Below, in pieces: positions 8,890 through 16,737 of a DNA stretch of 64,000 nucleotides (its first letter is position 1; each line of letters starts with the position of its first letter). The DNA comes from Neorhizobium galegae bv. orientalis str. HAMBI 540 (GTDB lineage Bacteria > Pseudomonadota > Alphaproteobacteria > Rhizobiales > Rhizobiaceae). The stretch spans positions 1,364,001 through 1,428,000 of the forward strand of contig NZ_HG938353.1 of assembly GCF_000731315.1 (NCBI RefSeq), given 5' to 3'. The notes beneath the pieces are model-generated. The model saw only the letters and a list, made by a program, of their open reading frames with translations. It had not been told where the DNA came from and ran no database searches. A program made the translations under genes and the position numbers.

Positions 8890-10008
8890 ATGCGTGTCGG
8901 ATGCCCGAAGGAAATCAAAAACCATGAATACCGCGTAGGGCTGACGCCCGGCGCGGTACGTGAATATGTGGCCCACGGCCACGAGGTCCTGATCGAAACC
9001 AAGGCCGGCGCCGGCATCGGCGCGGATGACGGCGCCTATGTGGCAGCCGGGGCCAGGATCGTCGGTTCGGCCAAGGAAATCTTCGAAAAATCCGACATGG
9101 TCGTCAAGGTCAAGGAACCGCAGCCCTCCGAATGGGCGCAGCTCCGCGACGGCCAGCTTCTCTATACCTATCTTCATCTCGCGCCCGATCCGGAACAGAC
9201 CAAGGGTCTGCTCGCGTCCGGCGTCACCGCCATCGCCTACGAGACCGTCACCGACGATCGCGGCGGGCTGCCGCTTTTGGCGCCGATGTCGGAAGTCGCC
9301 GGCCGCCTGGCGATCCAGGCGGGCGCGACCGCGCTGCAGAAGGCCCATGGCGGCCGCGGCATCCTGCTCGGCGGCGTGCCCGGCGTGCTGCCGGCCAAGG
9401 TTGCCGTCCTCGGCGGCGGCGTCGTCGGCCTGCATGCGGCGCGGATGGCCGCCGGCCTTGGTGCTGACGTCTCGATCATCGACCGGTCGCTGCCGCGCCT
9501 GCGCCAGCTCGACGACATCTTCAACGGCCGCGTTCACACCCGTTATTCGACGATCGACGCGGTGGAAGAGGAAGTCTTCTCCGCGGACCTGATCATCGGT
9601 GCCGTCCTCATTCCGGGCGCTGCCGCGCCAAAACTGGTCAGCCGCGAAATGCTCTCGGGCATGAAGCAGGGCGCAGTCATGGTCGACGTCGCGATCGACC
9701 AGGGCGGCTGCTTTGAAACTTCGCATGCGACGACCCATTCTGAACCGACCTACGAGGTCGACGGCATCGTCCATTACTGTGTGGCCAACATGCCGGGTGC
9801 CGTGCCCGTTACGTCGGCGCATGCGCTGAACAATGCGACGCTGCAGCATGGTCTGGCGCTGGCCGATCGCGGTCTGCGGGCAATCGCCGAAGACCGACAC
9901 TTGCGCAACGGCCTCAATGTTCATAGAGGCCGCGTCACCAACAAGCCGGTCGCGGAAGCGCTGGGCTATGAGGCGTTCGCGCCGGAAAGCCTGCTGAGCG
10001 TCGCGTAA
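8890..10008 (+). CDS. ald: Alanine dehydrogenase
   Basis: Cytosolic NAD-dependent enzyme interconverting L-alanine with pyruvate and ammonium; 372 residues, the family norm. The N-terminus MRVGCPKEIKNHEYRVGLTP is diagnostic, with substrate-binding residues in this segment. KVKEPQPSEW and YTYLHLAPDP follow, then the Rossmann region AKVAVLGGGVVGLHAARMA and the late motif DVAIDQGGCFETSHATTHS. GAGAGGA lies seven bases before the ATG. It has its own terminator at 10055 and a divergent Lrp-type regulator, so it is a monocistronic, alanine-responsive catabolic gene (inference). Confidence 0.95.
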   Translation: MRVGCPKEIKNHEYRVGLTPGAVREYVAHGHEVLIETKAGAGIGADDGAYVAAGARIVGSAKEIFEKSDMVVKVKEPQPSEWAQLRDGQLLYTYLHLAPDPEQTKGLLASGVTAIAYETVTDDRGGLPLLAPMSEVAGRLAIQAGATALQKAHGGRGILLGGVPGVLPAKVAVLGGGVVGLHAARMAAGLGADVSIIDRSLPRLRQLDDIFNGRVHTRYSTIDAVEEEVFSADLIIGAVLIPGAAAPKLVSREMLSGMKQGAVMVDVAIDQGGCFETSHATTHSEPTYEVDGIVHYCVANMPGAVPVTSAHALNNATLQHGLALADRGLRAIAEDRHLRNGLNVHRGRVTNKPVAEALGYEAFAPESLLSVA

Positions 10009-10054
10009 CCGGAAGAACTGCGGGCCGCAGAGCCATCAGTTAGGGGCTGGAGAG

Positions 10055-10083
10055 ACGCCGGGCGCTTCGCGTCCGGCGTTTTT
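10055..10083 (+). terminator. Rho-independent terminator of ald
   Basis: An eleven-base-pair stem with one G-T pair (ACGCCGGGCGC / GCGTCCGGCGT, three-base TTC loop, 10055-10079) runs straight into TTTTTCTATTTT. It lies 46 bases after the ald stop. Confidence 0.85.
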
Positions 10084-10109
10084 CTATTTTCAGAATCAAT
10101 CAGATATGA

Positions 10110-10169
10110 TTTAGATATATCGAACATGTTGACGAAATTTCCGAGATGGCTATCTTTAGATATATCGAA
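10110..10169 (+). promoter_or_regulatory. Duplicated operator-like element upstream of the padR-type gene
   Basis: The 15-base sequence TTTAGATATATCGAA occurs twice without mismatch, at 10110-10124 and 10155-10169, 45 bases apart. Each contains the palindrome GATATATC. The second copy ends 22 bases before the PadR start codon, a position suited to autorepression. Confidence 0.55.
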
Positions 10170-10191
10170 AGACAGTCTGAGGAGACAAGAA

Positions 10192-10878
10192 ATGTTCAAA
10201 CACAGGTTCGATGGAAGAAATGGCTGCGGTGAACGCGGCGACCGCAAGGGTTTCGAGGAAATGTTTGCCGCGCGCGGCGGCCCGTTAGACGGGGGATTTG
10301 GACGCGGCGGCCGGGGTGGTCCCGGCGGCGGCCGCGGTTTCGGCGATGACGGCGATGGCCGGATTGGCCGCTTCCTGATGCAGGGCGACCTGCGCCTCGT
10401 CGTATTGGCGCTGATCGAGAAGGAGCCGCGCCACGGTTATGAGATCATCAAGCATATCGAGGATCTCACCTATGGCTTTTATGCGCCGAGCCCCGGCGTC
10501 ATTTACCCGACGCTGACCTATCTCGAAGAGGCGGGTTACGTCGTCGCCGAGGCGGACGGCAACAAGAAGCGCTACGCTATCACCGATGAAGGCCGCAAAT
10601 ATCTCGATGAGAACCGCAGCTTTGCCGCGACGATCCTCGATCGGCTGTCGCAGCTCGCCGAGCGCATCAAACAGCGACAGGAACGCCACGAGCGCGGCCG
10701 CGACAGCGGTCCGTCACTGCCGCGCAGCGTCGATGCGGCCATGCTCAACCTTCGCGAGGTGATTGCCCGCAAGCTTGAGGGTGACGAAAAGAAAGGCGGC
10801 GAGATCGTCAGGCTGCTGCTCGATTTCGCCGAAAACCTTGAACGCAACAATGAGCAGGCCGACAATACCCAGAATTGA
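10192..10878 (+). CDS. PadR-family transcriptional regulator with glycine-rich N-terminal extension
   Basis: 228 residues. Residues 1-60 are unusual: a charged stretch (MFKHRFDGRNGCGERGDRKG) then glycine-rich sequence (FGRGGRGGPGGGRGFGDDGDG). The PadR winged helix follows: LVVLALIEKEPRHGYEIIKHIEDLTYGFYAPSPGVIYPTLTYLEEAGYV and the wing KKRYAITDEGRKYL. A helical C-terminal part (about 135-228) is suited to dimerisation. PadR proteins are usually repressors of transport or detoxification genes; no target is adjacent. The start at 10192 has GGAGA seven to eight bases upstream; an earlier in-frame ATG at 10126 would place the operator repeats inside the gene and is disfavoured. Confidence 0.85.
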   Translation: MFKHRFDGRNGCGERGDRKGFEEMFAARGGPLDGGFGRGGRGGPGGGRGFGDDGDGRIGRFLMQGDLRLVVLALIEKEPRHGYEIIKHIEDLTYGFYAPSPGVIYPTLTYLEEAGYVVAEADGNKKRYAITDEGRKYLDENRSFAATILDRLSQLAERIKQRQERHERGRDSGPSLPRSVDAAMLNLREVIARKLEGDEKKGGEIVRLLLDFAENLERNNEQADNTQN

Positions 10879-10909
10879 AGCCTAAGCGGGCTTCAGAACG
10901 AACATGATG

Positions 10910-10936
10910 GCGCGCCGCTTCGATGGAACGGCGCGC
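10910..10936. terminator. Bidirectional terminator-like hairpin
   Basis: A perfect eight-base-pair stem GCGCGCCG / CGGCGCGC (10910-10917 with 10929-10936) is followed by TTTCGCGTTT. It lies between the convergent padR-type and DUF1203 genes. Confidence 0.6.
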
Positions 10937-10945
10937 TTTCGCGTT

Positions 10946-11449
10946 TCAGATTGCGAGAGCGGCGTCCGCGAACGCCCGCACCTCGACCTTGTCGATCCGG
11001 CACTGGTAGCAATTGTTGCGGGCCGAGCGGACATGCACATAGGCGATATCGTCGCGGGCCAGCAGTTCTTCGGCGTGCGAGGTGATCCTCTCGGTCGGCG
11101 TCACGGCGCCGCTGCCATAGACGATGCGGTCGTCCCGTCCGTAGCCGCGCACGATATAGTCCGTGCTCGCCAGCATGGGCGGCAGGACCTCTTCCGCTGC
11201 GTAACGCCGGCAGGGCTGCTTGTGCAGGAAGATCGGCCCGGTTTCCGCATAGGGCTGCAGTTCGGGGAAGGGGCGGTAGGCGAGAACCAGCAATTCCTCG
11301 CCGGCATCGATATTCTTGAGGCAATGGCGGCAAGGATAACCGGGGCCGTCGGAGGTCATCGTTTCGGGCTGGCGTCCGTAGGCGTCGGCGCCGCCGTTCC
11401 AGAGGTGTTCGGCATCTGCGGCGGGCATGGCTTTGAAGGATATGGTCAT
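10946..11449 (-). CDS. DUF1203 domain protein
   Basis: 167 residues matching DUF1203 over nearly full length: YPCRHCLKNIDAGEELLVLAYRPF, GPIFLHKQPCRRY, SAEEVLP-like segment, then VRGYGRDDRIVYGSG and YVHVRSARNNCYQCRIDKVEV. Paired cysteines in PCRHC and NCYQC suggest metal or redox chemistry, but no biochemical function is established for the family. GGAGAG precedes the ATG at 11449; a start nine codons earlier is less well supported. It appears monocistronic, separated by about 150 bases from the upstream GNAT gene. Confidence 0.75.
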   Translation of the reverse strand: MTISFKAMPAADAEHLWNGGADAYGRQPETMTSDGPGYPCRHCLKNIDAGEELLVLAYRPFPELQPYAETGPIFLHKQPCRRYAAEEVLPPMLASTDYIVRGYGRDDRIVYGSGAVTPTERITSHAEELLARDDIAYVHVRSARNNCYQCRIDKVEVRAFADAALAI

Positions 11450-11597
11450 CGGGCTCTCCTGTGGCGCGTGTTGCACAAGAGATGCGCCTACAGGACGCGT
11501 CTCGCCACCCGATACTTGCCGGGCCTCAAGAATATGAAATGCGTCAGCGTCATCATCACCAAAGCGATCAACATCGCCTTGGGTGAAAATCGCGGCA

Positions 11598-12155
11598 TCA
11601 GCCGTCGAGCGCTTTCAGGAGCTCGGCATCCGTCATCGGCTGAACCAGCGCTTCATAGGTTGAAACCGGTGAAAAACCCATCATCTGGTAGAGCTGCAGG
11701 GCGCGCGGGTGGTCGAGCGTATTGGTAGTGACGGTTACCTTCTGCGGATTGTCCTGCCAGGCGGAGTAAAGCGCCTGGAGCAGGAACCACTTGCCGATGC
11801 CAAGCCCGATCGCCCGTTCGAACAGCCCGAAATAGGAGAGTTCGATGACGTCGTCACTTTCCTTGAACAGCTCGAAAAAACCGGCCGGCGCGCCGTTGAC
11901 GTAGAGCACCGTCACGGAGGTTCGCGGATTGTGGATGGCGGACGCAAGTTCCTCGTCGCTCATGCGAAGGCGCTTGTACCAGTGCCAACGTTTTCCCACC
12001 TGCCGATAGAGATAGCGGTAATAGTGAAGCGGGATTTCGGGCGCGCGGATGATCGCCGTCTGGATATTGACCGGCACAGCCAAGCTGGTCTTCGGCGGTG
12101 CGGTCATTTCCAGGCTGGTGACATGGGCTTTCAGCGGAACTGGCTTCTTCGCCAT
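11598..12155 (-). CDS. GNAT-family N-acetyltransferase
   Basis: 185 residues. The acetyl-CoA binding motif A is in ERAIGLGIGKWFLLQALYSAW and motif B in KVTVTTNTLDHPRALQLYQMMGFSPV. The N-terminal half (IPLHYYRYLYRQVGKRWHWYKR) is characteristic of a rhizobial GNAT subgroup whose substrate is unknown. It is the last gene of a four-gene operon: its ATG follows the sseA stop by five bases. An in-frame reading extending 25 codons upstream would overlap sseA and is not preferred. Confidence 0.8.
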   Translation of the reverse strand: MAKKPVPLKAHVTSLEMTAPPKTSLAVPVNIQTAIIRAPEIPLHYYRYLYRQVGKRWHWYKRLRMSDEELASAIHNPRTSVTVLYVNGAPAGFFELFKESDDVIELSYFGLFERAIGLGIGKWFLLQALYSAWQDNPQKVTVTTNTLDHPRALQLYQMMGFSPVSTYEALVQPMTDAELLKALDG

Positions 12156-12160
12156 GGCGA

Positions 12161-13027
12161 TCACGCCGCTTTCGGCGAGGGCGGGCCGGTGACGACCGGC
12201 GTATCCTGGCGGCTGCCCCACTCGGTCCACGAGCCGTCGTAAAGCGCATTATCTTCATGGCCGAGGGATTCGAGTGCCAGCGTGATGATCGCGGCGGTGA
12301 TGCCGGAGCCGCAACTCGTCACCACCGGTCGCCCGAAATCGATGCCGGCATCCTCGATCGCCTTTTGCAATTCGGGCAGCGAACGCAGCTTGCCGTTGAC
12401 CGAGAACGTGCCGGACGGAAGGCTGGCTGCACCCGGCATGTGACCGGAACGCATGCCGGCCCGTGGCTCCGGGTCGGTGCCGGCGAAACGGCCGGCCGGC
12501 CGCGCATCGGCGATCTGGCGCGTGCCGTCGCTGACGATCGACAGCATGGTCTGAAAGTCGATCACCTTGTCGACCCGGAAATTCGGGGTGAAGGTGACGA
12601 GTTCGGGCGAGGGGACGGTCGTTTCGAGCGGCCGGCCTTCGGCCTTCCAGCCGTCGATGCCGCCGTCGAGCACGAAGACCTGTCTTGCGCCCATGATGCG
12701 GAACAGCCACCAGCCGCGCGGCGAGGAGAAGATACCGGGGCCGTCATAGATGACGATCCGGTCGTTCTCGCGGATGCCCATCCGGCCCACGGCCTCGGCA
12801 AACACGTCCGGCGCCGGCACCATATGCGGCAGCCCGGTCGAGTGGTCGGCGACCTTGTCGTGGTCGAAGCGGATGGCGCCTGCAATATGTCCGGCTGCGT
12901 ATTCGGCGTCGGCATCGCGGTTCTGCGCGGGGAGATAGAAGGAGGCGTCGAGAATCTTGAGGTCGGGACTGCCGAGCTCATTGTGAAGCCACTCGGACGA
13001 AACGACGAAACGGCTGGTTTCACTCAT
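12161..13027 (-). CDS. sseA: 3-mercaptopyruvate sulfurtransferase
   Basis: Two rhodanese domains in 288 residues. Domain 1 (about 5-130) has SSEWLHNELGSPDLKILDASFYLP and YDGPGIFSSPRGWWLFRIMG. Domain 2 (about 160-280) carries the active-site loop VTSCGSGITAA; the CGSG form marks mercaptopyruvate rather than thiosulfate specificity. The enzyme moves sulfur from 3-mercaptopyruvate, a cysteine transamination product, to acceptors such as cyanide or thiols. Third gene of the cysK-alaX-sseA-GNAT operon, 24 bases after alaX. GGAG stands upstream of the ATG. Confidence 0.92.
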   Translation of the reverse strand: MSETSRFVVSSEWLHNELGSPDLKILDASFYLPAQNRDADAEYAAGHIAGAIRFDHDKVADHSTGLPHMVPAPDVFAEAVGRMGIRENDRIVIYDGPGIFSSPRGWWLFRIMGARQVFVLDGGIDGWKAEGRPLETTVPSPELVTFTPNFRVDKVIDFQTMLSIVSDGTRQIADARPAGRFAGTDPEPRAGMRSGHMPGAASLPSGTFSVNGKLRSLPELQKAIEDAGIDFGRPVVTSCGSGITAAIITLALESLGHEDNALYDGSWTEWGSRQDTPVVTGPPSPKAA

Positions 13028-13051
13028 GTCAAATCTCCTTTGGGCCCGATA

Positions 13052-13789
13052 TCAGGCCTCTGCGCCGGGCTCGCCGAACCGGATGCGGAACCGGCGGTTT
13101 TCCTTGCCCTTCTTCTCGATCTTGGCGATGTGAATCGCCCCGACCTCCTGCGTTTCGGAGACATGTGTTCCACCGCAGGGCTGGCTGTCAACGCTGGAAT
13201 TTTCGCCTATGCAGACGAGGCTGACGCGGCCGAGCCCCATCGGCGGGCGGACATTCTTCGACTTGACGATGCCCGGATTGGCGGCGAGCTCCTCGTCTGT
13301 GATCCACTGCAGGTAGACCGGATGGTTCTGGCCGACGAGCTCCATGAGTTTCGCCGTGACTTCGTCCTTGTCGATCGTCTCGGCCATGTCGAAATCGACG
13401 CGCGATTCCTCTTCGCCGACAGCGGCCCCGGTGATCGGATACTGGCAGACGACGGAGAGAAGATGGCAGGCGGTGTGCATGCGCATCAGCCTGTAGCGGC
13501 GCTGCCAGTCGATATGCATGACCAGGTTTTCGCCGGCCAGCGGCAGCACCTCGCCTTCGAGCGGCACGTGGACGACGATATCCTTGCTGCCGCCGTGCCT
13601 CGTCTGGCCGAGCTGGATCCTGGTGCCGTCGGCCCGTTCGAGAAAGCCGGTATCGCCGGGCTGGCCGCCGGATGCCGCATAGAAACAGGTGCGATCCAGT
13701 TCGATGCCGCCGTCCTCGTGGATGGCCGTCACCACCGCTTCTGCTGTCGATAGATAGAAGTCGTCGCGGTAGAGAGCTTCAACGGGCAT
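13052..13789 (-). CDS. Alanyl-tRNA editing protein, AlaX type
   Basis: A free-standing editing domain of 245 residues that hydrolyses Ser- or Gly-charged tRNA(Ala). It contains the zinc-binding signatures HTACH (HxxxH, about residue 102) and CGGTH (CxxxH, about residue 205), preceded by FYAASGGQPGDTG, as in the AlaRS editing domain and the medium-length AlaX-M class. No catalytic or anticodon domain is present. It sits 23 bases downstream of cysK and 24 before sseA, so it is co-transcribed with cysteine and sulfur genes. Confidence 0.9.
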   Translation of the reverse strand: MPVEALYRDDFYLSTAEAVVTAIHEDGGIELDRTCFYAASGGQPGDTGFLERADGTRIQLGQTRHGGSKDIVVHVPLEGEVLPLAGENLVMHIDWQRRYRLMRMHTACHLLSVVCQYPITGAAVGEEESRVDFDMAETIDKDEVTAKLMELVGQNHPVYLQWITDEELAANPGIVKSKNVRPPMGLGRVSLVCIGENSSVDSQPCGGTHVSETQEVGAIHIAKIEKKGKENRRFRIRFGEPGAEA

Positions 13790-13812
13790 AAATCACTCGT
13801 TCTTCAAAGGTA

Positions 13813-14850
13813 TCAGACCGTCTGGAAGGGAATGTCGATCTGCCGCTTCTGCACCAGCCAGGCGGGAACCGGCAGACCCTTCGACTTCAGGAAATCCGGG
13901 TTGAAAAGCTTGGACTGATAGCGGTTGCCGTAGTCGCAAAGTATCGTCACGATCGTGTGGCCGGGGCCAAGATCCCTGGCGAGACGGACAGCGCCGGCGA
14001 TATTGATGCCGGTCGAGCCGCCGAGGCAGAGGCCTTCGTGCTCGACCAGATCGAAGATATAGGGCAGCGCTTCCGCATCCGGGATCTGGTAAGCGAAGTC
14101 CGGCTTGAAACCTTCGAGATTGGCGGTGATGCGGCCCTGGCCGATGCCCTCGGTGATCGAATTGCCTTCCGACTTGAACTCGCCATGGGCGTAGAATTCA
14201 TAAAGGGCAGCACCTTCCGGGTCGGCGATGCCAATCTTGATATCCGGGTTGCGGGCCTTCAGCCCCATGGCGACGCCGGCAAGCGTGCCGCCCGAGCCGA
14301 CCGCGCAGATGAAACCGTCGACCTTGCCGCCGGTCTGTTCGAAGATTTCCGGCGCCGTGGTCTGGATATGGGCTTCGCGGTTGGCGATGTTGTCGAACTG
14401 GTTCGCCCAGATGGCGCCCGCCGGCTCGGTCTTTGCGAGCTCCTCGGCAAGGCGGCCGGAGATTTTCACGTAATTGTTGGGGTTCTTGTAGGGGACGGCG
14501 GGAACCTCGACCAGTTCGGCGCCGAGCAGTTTCAGCGCGTCCTTCTTTTCCTGGCTCTGGGTTTCCGGGATGACGATGACGGTGCGGTAACCGAGCGCCT
14601 TGGCGACCAGCGTCAGGCCGATGCCGGTATTGCCGGCCGTGCCTTCGACGATGACGCCGCCGGGGCGCAGGAGCCCCTTCTTTTCGGCGTCGCGGATGAT
14701 GTAGAGCGCTGCCCGATCCTTGACCGATTGGCCGGGGTTCAGGAACTCCGCCTTGCCGAGGATTTCGCAGCCGGTCGCTTCGGAAGCGCCGTTCAGCCGG
14801 ATGAGGGGCGTGTTGCCGATCACGTCGAGGACGGAGGAATGGGAGGTCAT
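13813..14850 (-). CDS. cysK: Cysteine synthase A (O-acetylserine sulfhydrylase)
   Basis: PLP enzyme making cysteine from O-acetylserine and sulfide; 345 residues. SSVLDVIGNTPLIRLNG starts the fold; GQSVKDRAALYIIRDAE holds the PLP lysine; EGTAGNTGIGLTLVA binds the substrate; VGSGGTLAGVAMGLK binds the PLP phosphate; LCLGGSTGINIAGAV comes near the end. It is the first gene of the minus-strand operon. The start at 14850 has GAAGG upstream; a start nine codons earlier is weaker. The sequence is somewhat longer than the enteric enzyme (about 320), normal for alphaproteobacteria. Confidence 0.93.
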   Translation of the reverse strand: MTSHSSVLDVIGNTPLIRLNGASEATGCEILGKAEFLNPGQSVKDRAALYIIRDAEKKGLLRPGGVIVEGTAGNTGIGLTLVAKALGYRTVIVIPETQSQEKKDALKLLGAELVEVPAVPYKNPNNYVKISGRLAEELAKTEPAGAIWANQFDNIANREAHIQTTAPEIFEQTGGKVDGFICAVGSGGTLAGVAMGLKARNPDIKIGIADPEGAALYEFYAHGEFKSEGNSITEGIGQGRITANLEGFKPDFAYQIPDAEALPYIFDLVEHEGLCLGGSTGINIAGAVRLARDLGPGHTIVTILCDYGNRYQSKLFNPDFLKSKGLPVPAWLVQKRQIDIPFQTV

Positions 14851-15189
14851 CGCGGTGCCTTCTTGTTCATCGCACATGTAAACAGGGTCTTTTCGACGGA
14901 CAAGGACCAGAGGGCAAGAAATTCTGTTTCCGGAAAGGGTTTGCCCCCGTAAAATCCGTCTTTTCGTGGCCGGATCTATGGTTGCGACGGCGGCTAAAGG
15001 GGCGCTTCAAGCGCCGCCTTCTAATGTATCGACGGGCCGTTAAAAAAAACGGCGCTATTATATTGGAAGTAGTAATCCAAATTTCTCTCCAGACGTATAG
15101 ACGTAGAGTTGAAGCAGATACGGATCCGTGCTGCGCGATGAAGTGAGGGCGCTTTGACCCGATTTCCTGCATGAAACTGGCATTTGGAC
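14851..15189. other. Intergenic region with hairpin-forming repeats
   Basis: About 340 bases between cysK and the divergent ChrR-like gene. It holds the inverted repeat GGCGCTT / AAGCGCC near 15000-15015 and GCCGTT / AACGGC (15036-15041 and 15048-15053) around a run of A. These could be parts of a small rhizobial intergenic repeat or promoter elements; no gene, and specifically no ECF sigma-factor gene, is seen. Confidence 0.4.
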
Positions 15190-15831
15190 ATGCTGCAGAA
15201 CCTCGAACGGCTGGATCTTCTGATCGCGCATTACGTGTCCGGCTCTCTTCCTGAGCCGGCTCATGTTCTCGTCGGTTCGCATCTGGAAATGCACTCGCCG
15301 TCTGCGAAACTGGCCGGTGTCATGGAGGAGTATGCAGGCGATGCCCTGAATATCACTCCACCCGTGGCATTGTCCGACGCCAAGCGACGGTTGGCCGAAA
15401 TCTTCGCGTCTGCACCGCCGCCGGAGCATCGGCCAAGGATCTTCGAAAAATCGAGGCTCCCCGCATCGCTACGGGCTTATGTCGGCGCCGATCTCGCCGA
15501 TATCAGGTGGAAAACGAAACTGCCGGGGCTGCGGCATCACGTCATCGAAAAATCGAAGGAAGTCGAGACGAGTTTTTTATGGGTGCGGCCGGGAAGGGCT
15601 CTCCCGCAGCACGGCCATCATGGGCTTGAATTGACGTTGGTGCTCGAGGGCGAGTTTCACGACCATCGCGGCAATTTCGGTGAGGGTGACGTCTCGGTCG
15701 CAGACGAAATGCTGGACCATCGGCCGATCGCGGGTAAGCGCGGGCCGTGTCTGTGTTTCTCCGTGCTGTTCGCGCCGATCGCCCTTTCCGGCTCCACCCT
15801 CCGGCTTTTAGGCGATATCATCGGTCTCTGA
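15190..15831 (+). CDS. ChrR-like cupin protein (orphan anti-sigma-factor homologue)
   Basis: 213 residues with the two-part layout of ChrR, the zinc anti-sigma factor of the singlet-oxygen response: an N-terminal helical domain (about 1-80) and a C-terminal cupin (about 115-205, with LPQHGHHGLELTLVLEGEFHD and GDVSVADEMLDHRP). In ChrR the N-terminal zinc is held by two histidines and two cysteines at H-x3-C-x2-C. Here the same stretch reads SHLEMHSPS, so both cysteines are replaced by His and Ser. The cupin His-x-His...Glu ligands are kept. No sigma factor gene is adjacent. A TTG two codons earlier is an alternative start. It may be a metal-binding cupin that no longer acts as an anti-sigma factor (inference). 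Confidence 0.75.
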   Translation: MLQNLERLDLLIAHYVSGSLPEPAHVLVGSHLEMHSPSAKLAGVMEEYAGDALNITPPVALSDAKRRLAEIFASAPPPEHRPRIFEKSRLPASLRAYVGADLADIRWKTKLPGLRHHVIEKSKEVETSFLWVRPGRALPQHGHHGLELTLVLEGEFHDHRGNFGEGDVSVADEMLDHRPIAGKRGPCLCFSVLFAPIALSGSTLRLLGDIIGL

Positions 15832-15865
15832 ACCATGCAGGCCGGCGGATTGCCGGCCTATTCGT

Positions 15866-16108
15866 TCAGTTCAGATGCAATTGCGCTTCGCTGACAGCTT
15901 CCTCAAACTGTTGACGCGCCTCTTCCGGCGACCTGCGTCCGTCGAGCGCTGCCCGGCAGACGCTACGCGCCTTGACAAAGTGTGGTCCGCGCATGTCCGG
16001 CCAGCGGTCCGTCAAAAGCGCAAGCGCCTCAAACGGTCCGTTGATGACCTCAGTACCGAGCTGCCCGAAGGCGACGCGCACCGGTTTTTGCCAACTTGCT
16101 TGCGGCAT
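15866..16108 (-). CDS. DUF982 domain protein
   Basis: 80 residues, a complete DUF982 domain: W-x-KPVRVAFG, a middle GPFEALALLTDRWPDMRGPHFVKARSVCRAAL, and ARQQFEEAVSEAQL at the end. The family is largely restricted to rhizobia and relatives and has no known function; members are often found in several copies per genome. A second one lies at 54398-54658. It converges with the ChrR-like gene. Confidence 0.85.
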   Translation of the reverse strand: MPQASWQKPVRVAFGQLGTEVINGPFEALALLTDRWPDMRGPHFVKARSVCRAALDGRRSPEEARQQFEEAVSEAQLHLN

Positions 16109-16202
16109 CTTTCATGTCCTCCCTGGATACCAACCTTACAAAACGACGCAGTCGGCATTTGGTTCCGCGAGATTTAAAAAAATGCTGTCGGGCGGTCGAT
16201 TC

Positions 16203-16240
16203 TCAAAAACAAGCCGCCGCACCTCTCGATACGACGGCTT
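16203..16240 (-). terminator. Terminator downstream of the DUF1236 gene
   Basis: On the minus strand AAGCCGTC and GGCGGCTT (16240-16211, one G-T pair, 14-base loop) are followed by GTTTTTGAG. It lies 20-60 bases after the stop at 16262. Confidence 0.6.
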
Positions 16241-16261
16241 GCGATCAGCAATGCGGAACGA

Positions 16262-16651
16262 TCATTCGACGACCTGTACCACCGTGTGGGTGCGCGGATC
16301 GACGATGACGCGCTGCTGGTTGACGATCGCATAGGCGTAGGTCGGCGATTCCGGGATCGGAGTGAGGACGACCTGCTGCGGGATCGGCTGGCCGACGACG
16401 ACGCGCTCCTGCACCACAACGGACTGCTGTACCGGCTGCTGGCGCACATAGGTGACGACACGTTCCGGCGGCGGATCGATCGCCGTACCGGCGACTGCAC
16501 CGACCACGCCGCCAACGGCAGCGCCGACCGGACCACCGACGATTGCACCAGTAACAGCACCGCCGACAGCGCCGTTAACCGTGCTCTGCTGGGCCATTGC
16601 GCCGGTCGCGAGAAGGCCGATCGCGGCGGAGAGAATGATAAGCTTTTTCAT
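16262..16651 (-). CDS. Exported DUF1236 protein with glycine-zipper segment
   Basis: 129 residues. A Sec signal peptide (MKKLIILSAAIGLLATGAMA, cleavage after residue 20) is followed by a glycine-zipper membrane-like stretch (NGAVGGAVTGAIVGGPVGAA) at about 26-58, a glutamine- and valine-rich linker, and a C-terminal DUF1236 motif with YAIVNQQRVIVDPRTHTVVQ. Likely attached to or inserted in the envelope; function unknown. The start is chosen because the signal peptide begins there and a purine-rich GGAAGTG lies upstream. Confidence 0.8.
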   Translation of the reverse strand: MKKLIILSAAIGLLATGAMAQQSTVNGAVGGAVTGAIVGGPVGAAVGGVVGAVAGTAIDPPPERVVTYVRQQPVQQSVVVQERVVVGQPIPQQVVLTPIPESPTYAYAIVNQQRVIVDPRTHTVVQVVE

Positions 16652-16737
16652 GGTCACTTCCTTATCAGTTGAAGTGGCCGGAGAACGTGGCGGCATCATC
16701 TTTCGTTCCGCCTTGATCGGCGCGTAGGACTTCAGTC

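Noticed and set aside
8713..9924. A 403-codon open frame opposite ald
   Set aside because: Shadow frame of ald; it would also cover the Lrp operator region.
15036..15053. Hairpin GCCGTT / AACGGC as a terminator of cysK or the ChrR-like gene
   Set aside because: It lies upstream of both divergent genes, so it cannot terminate either; kept only as a repeat in the intergenic entry.
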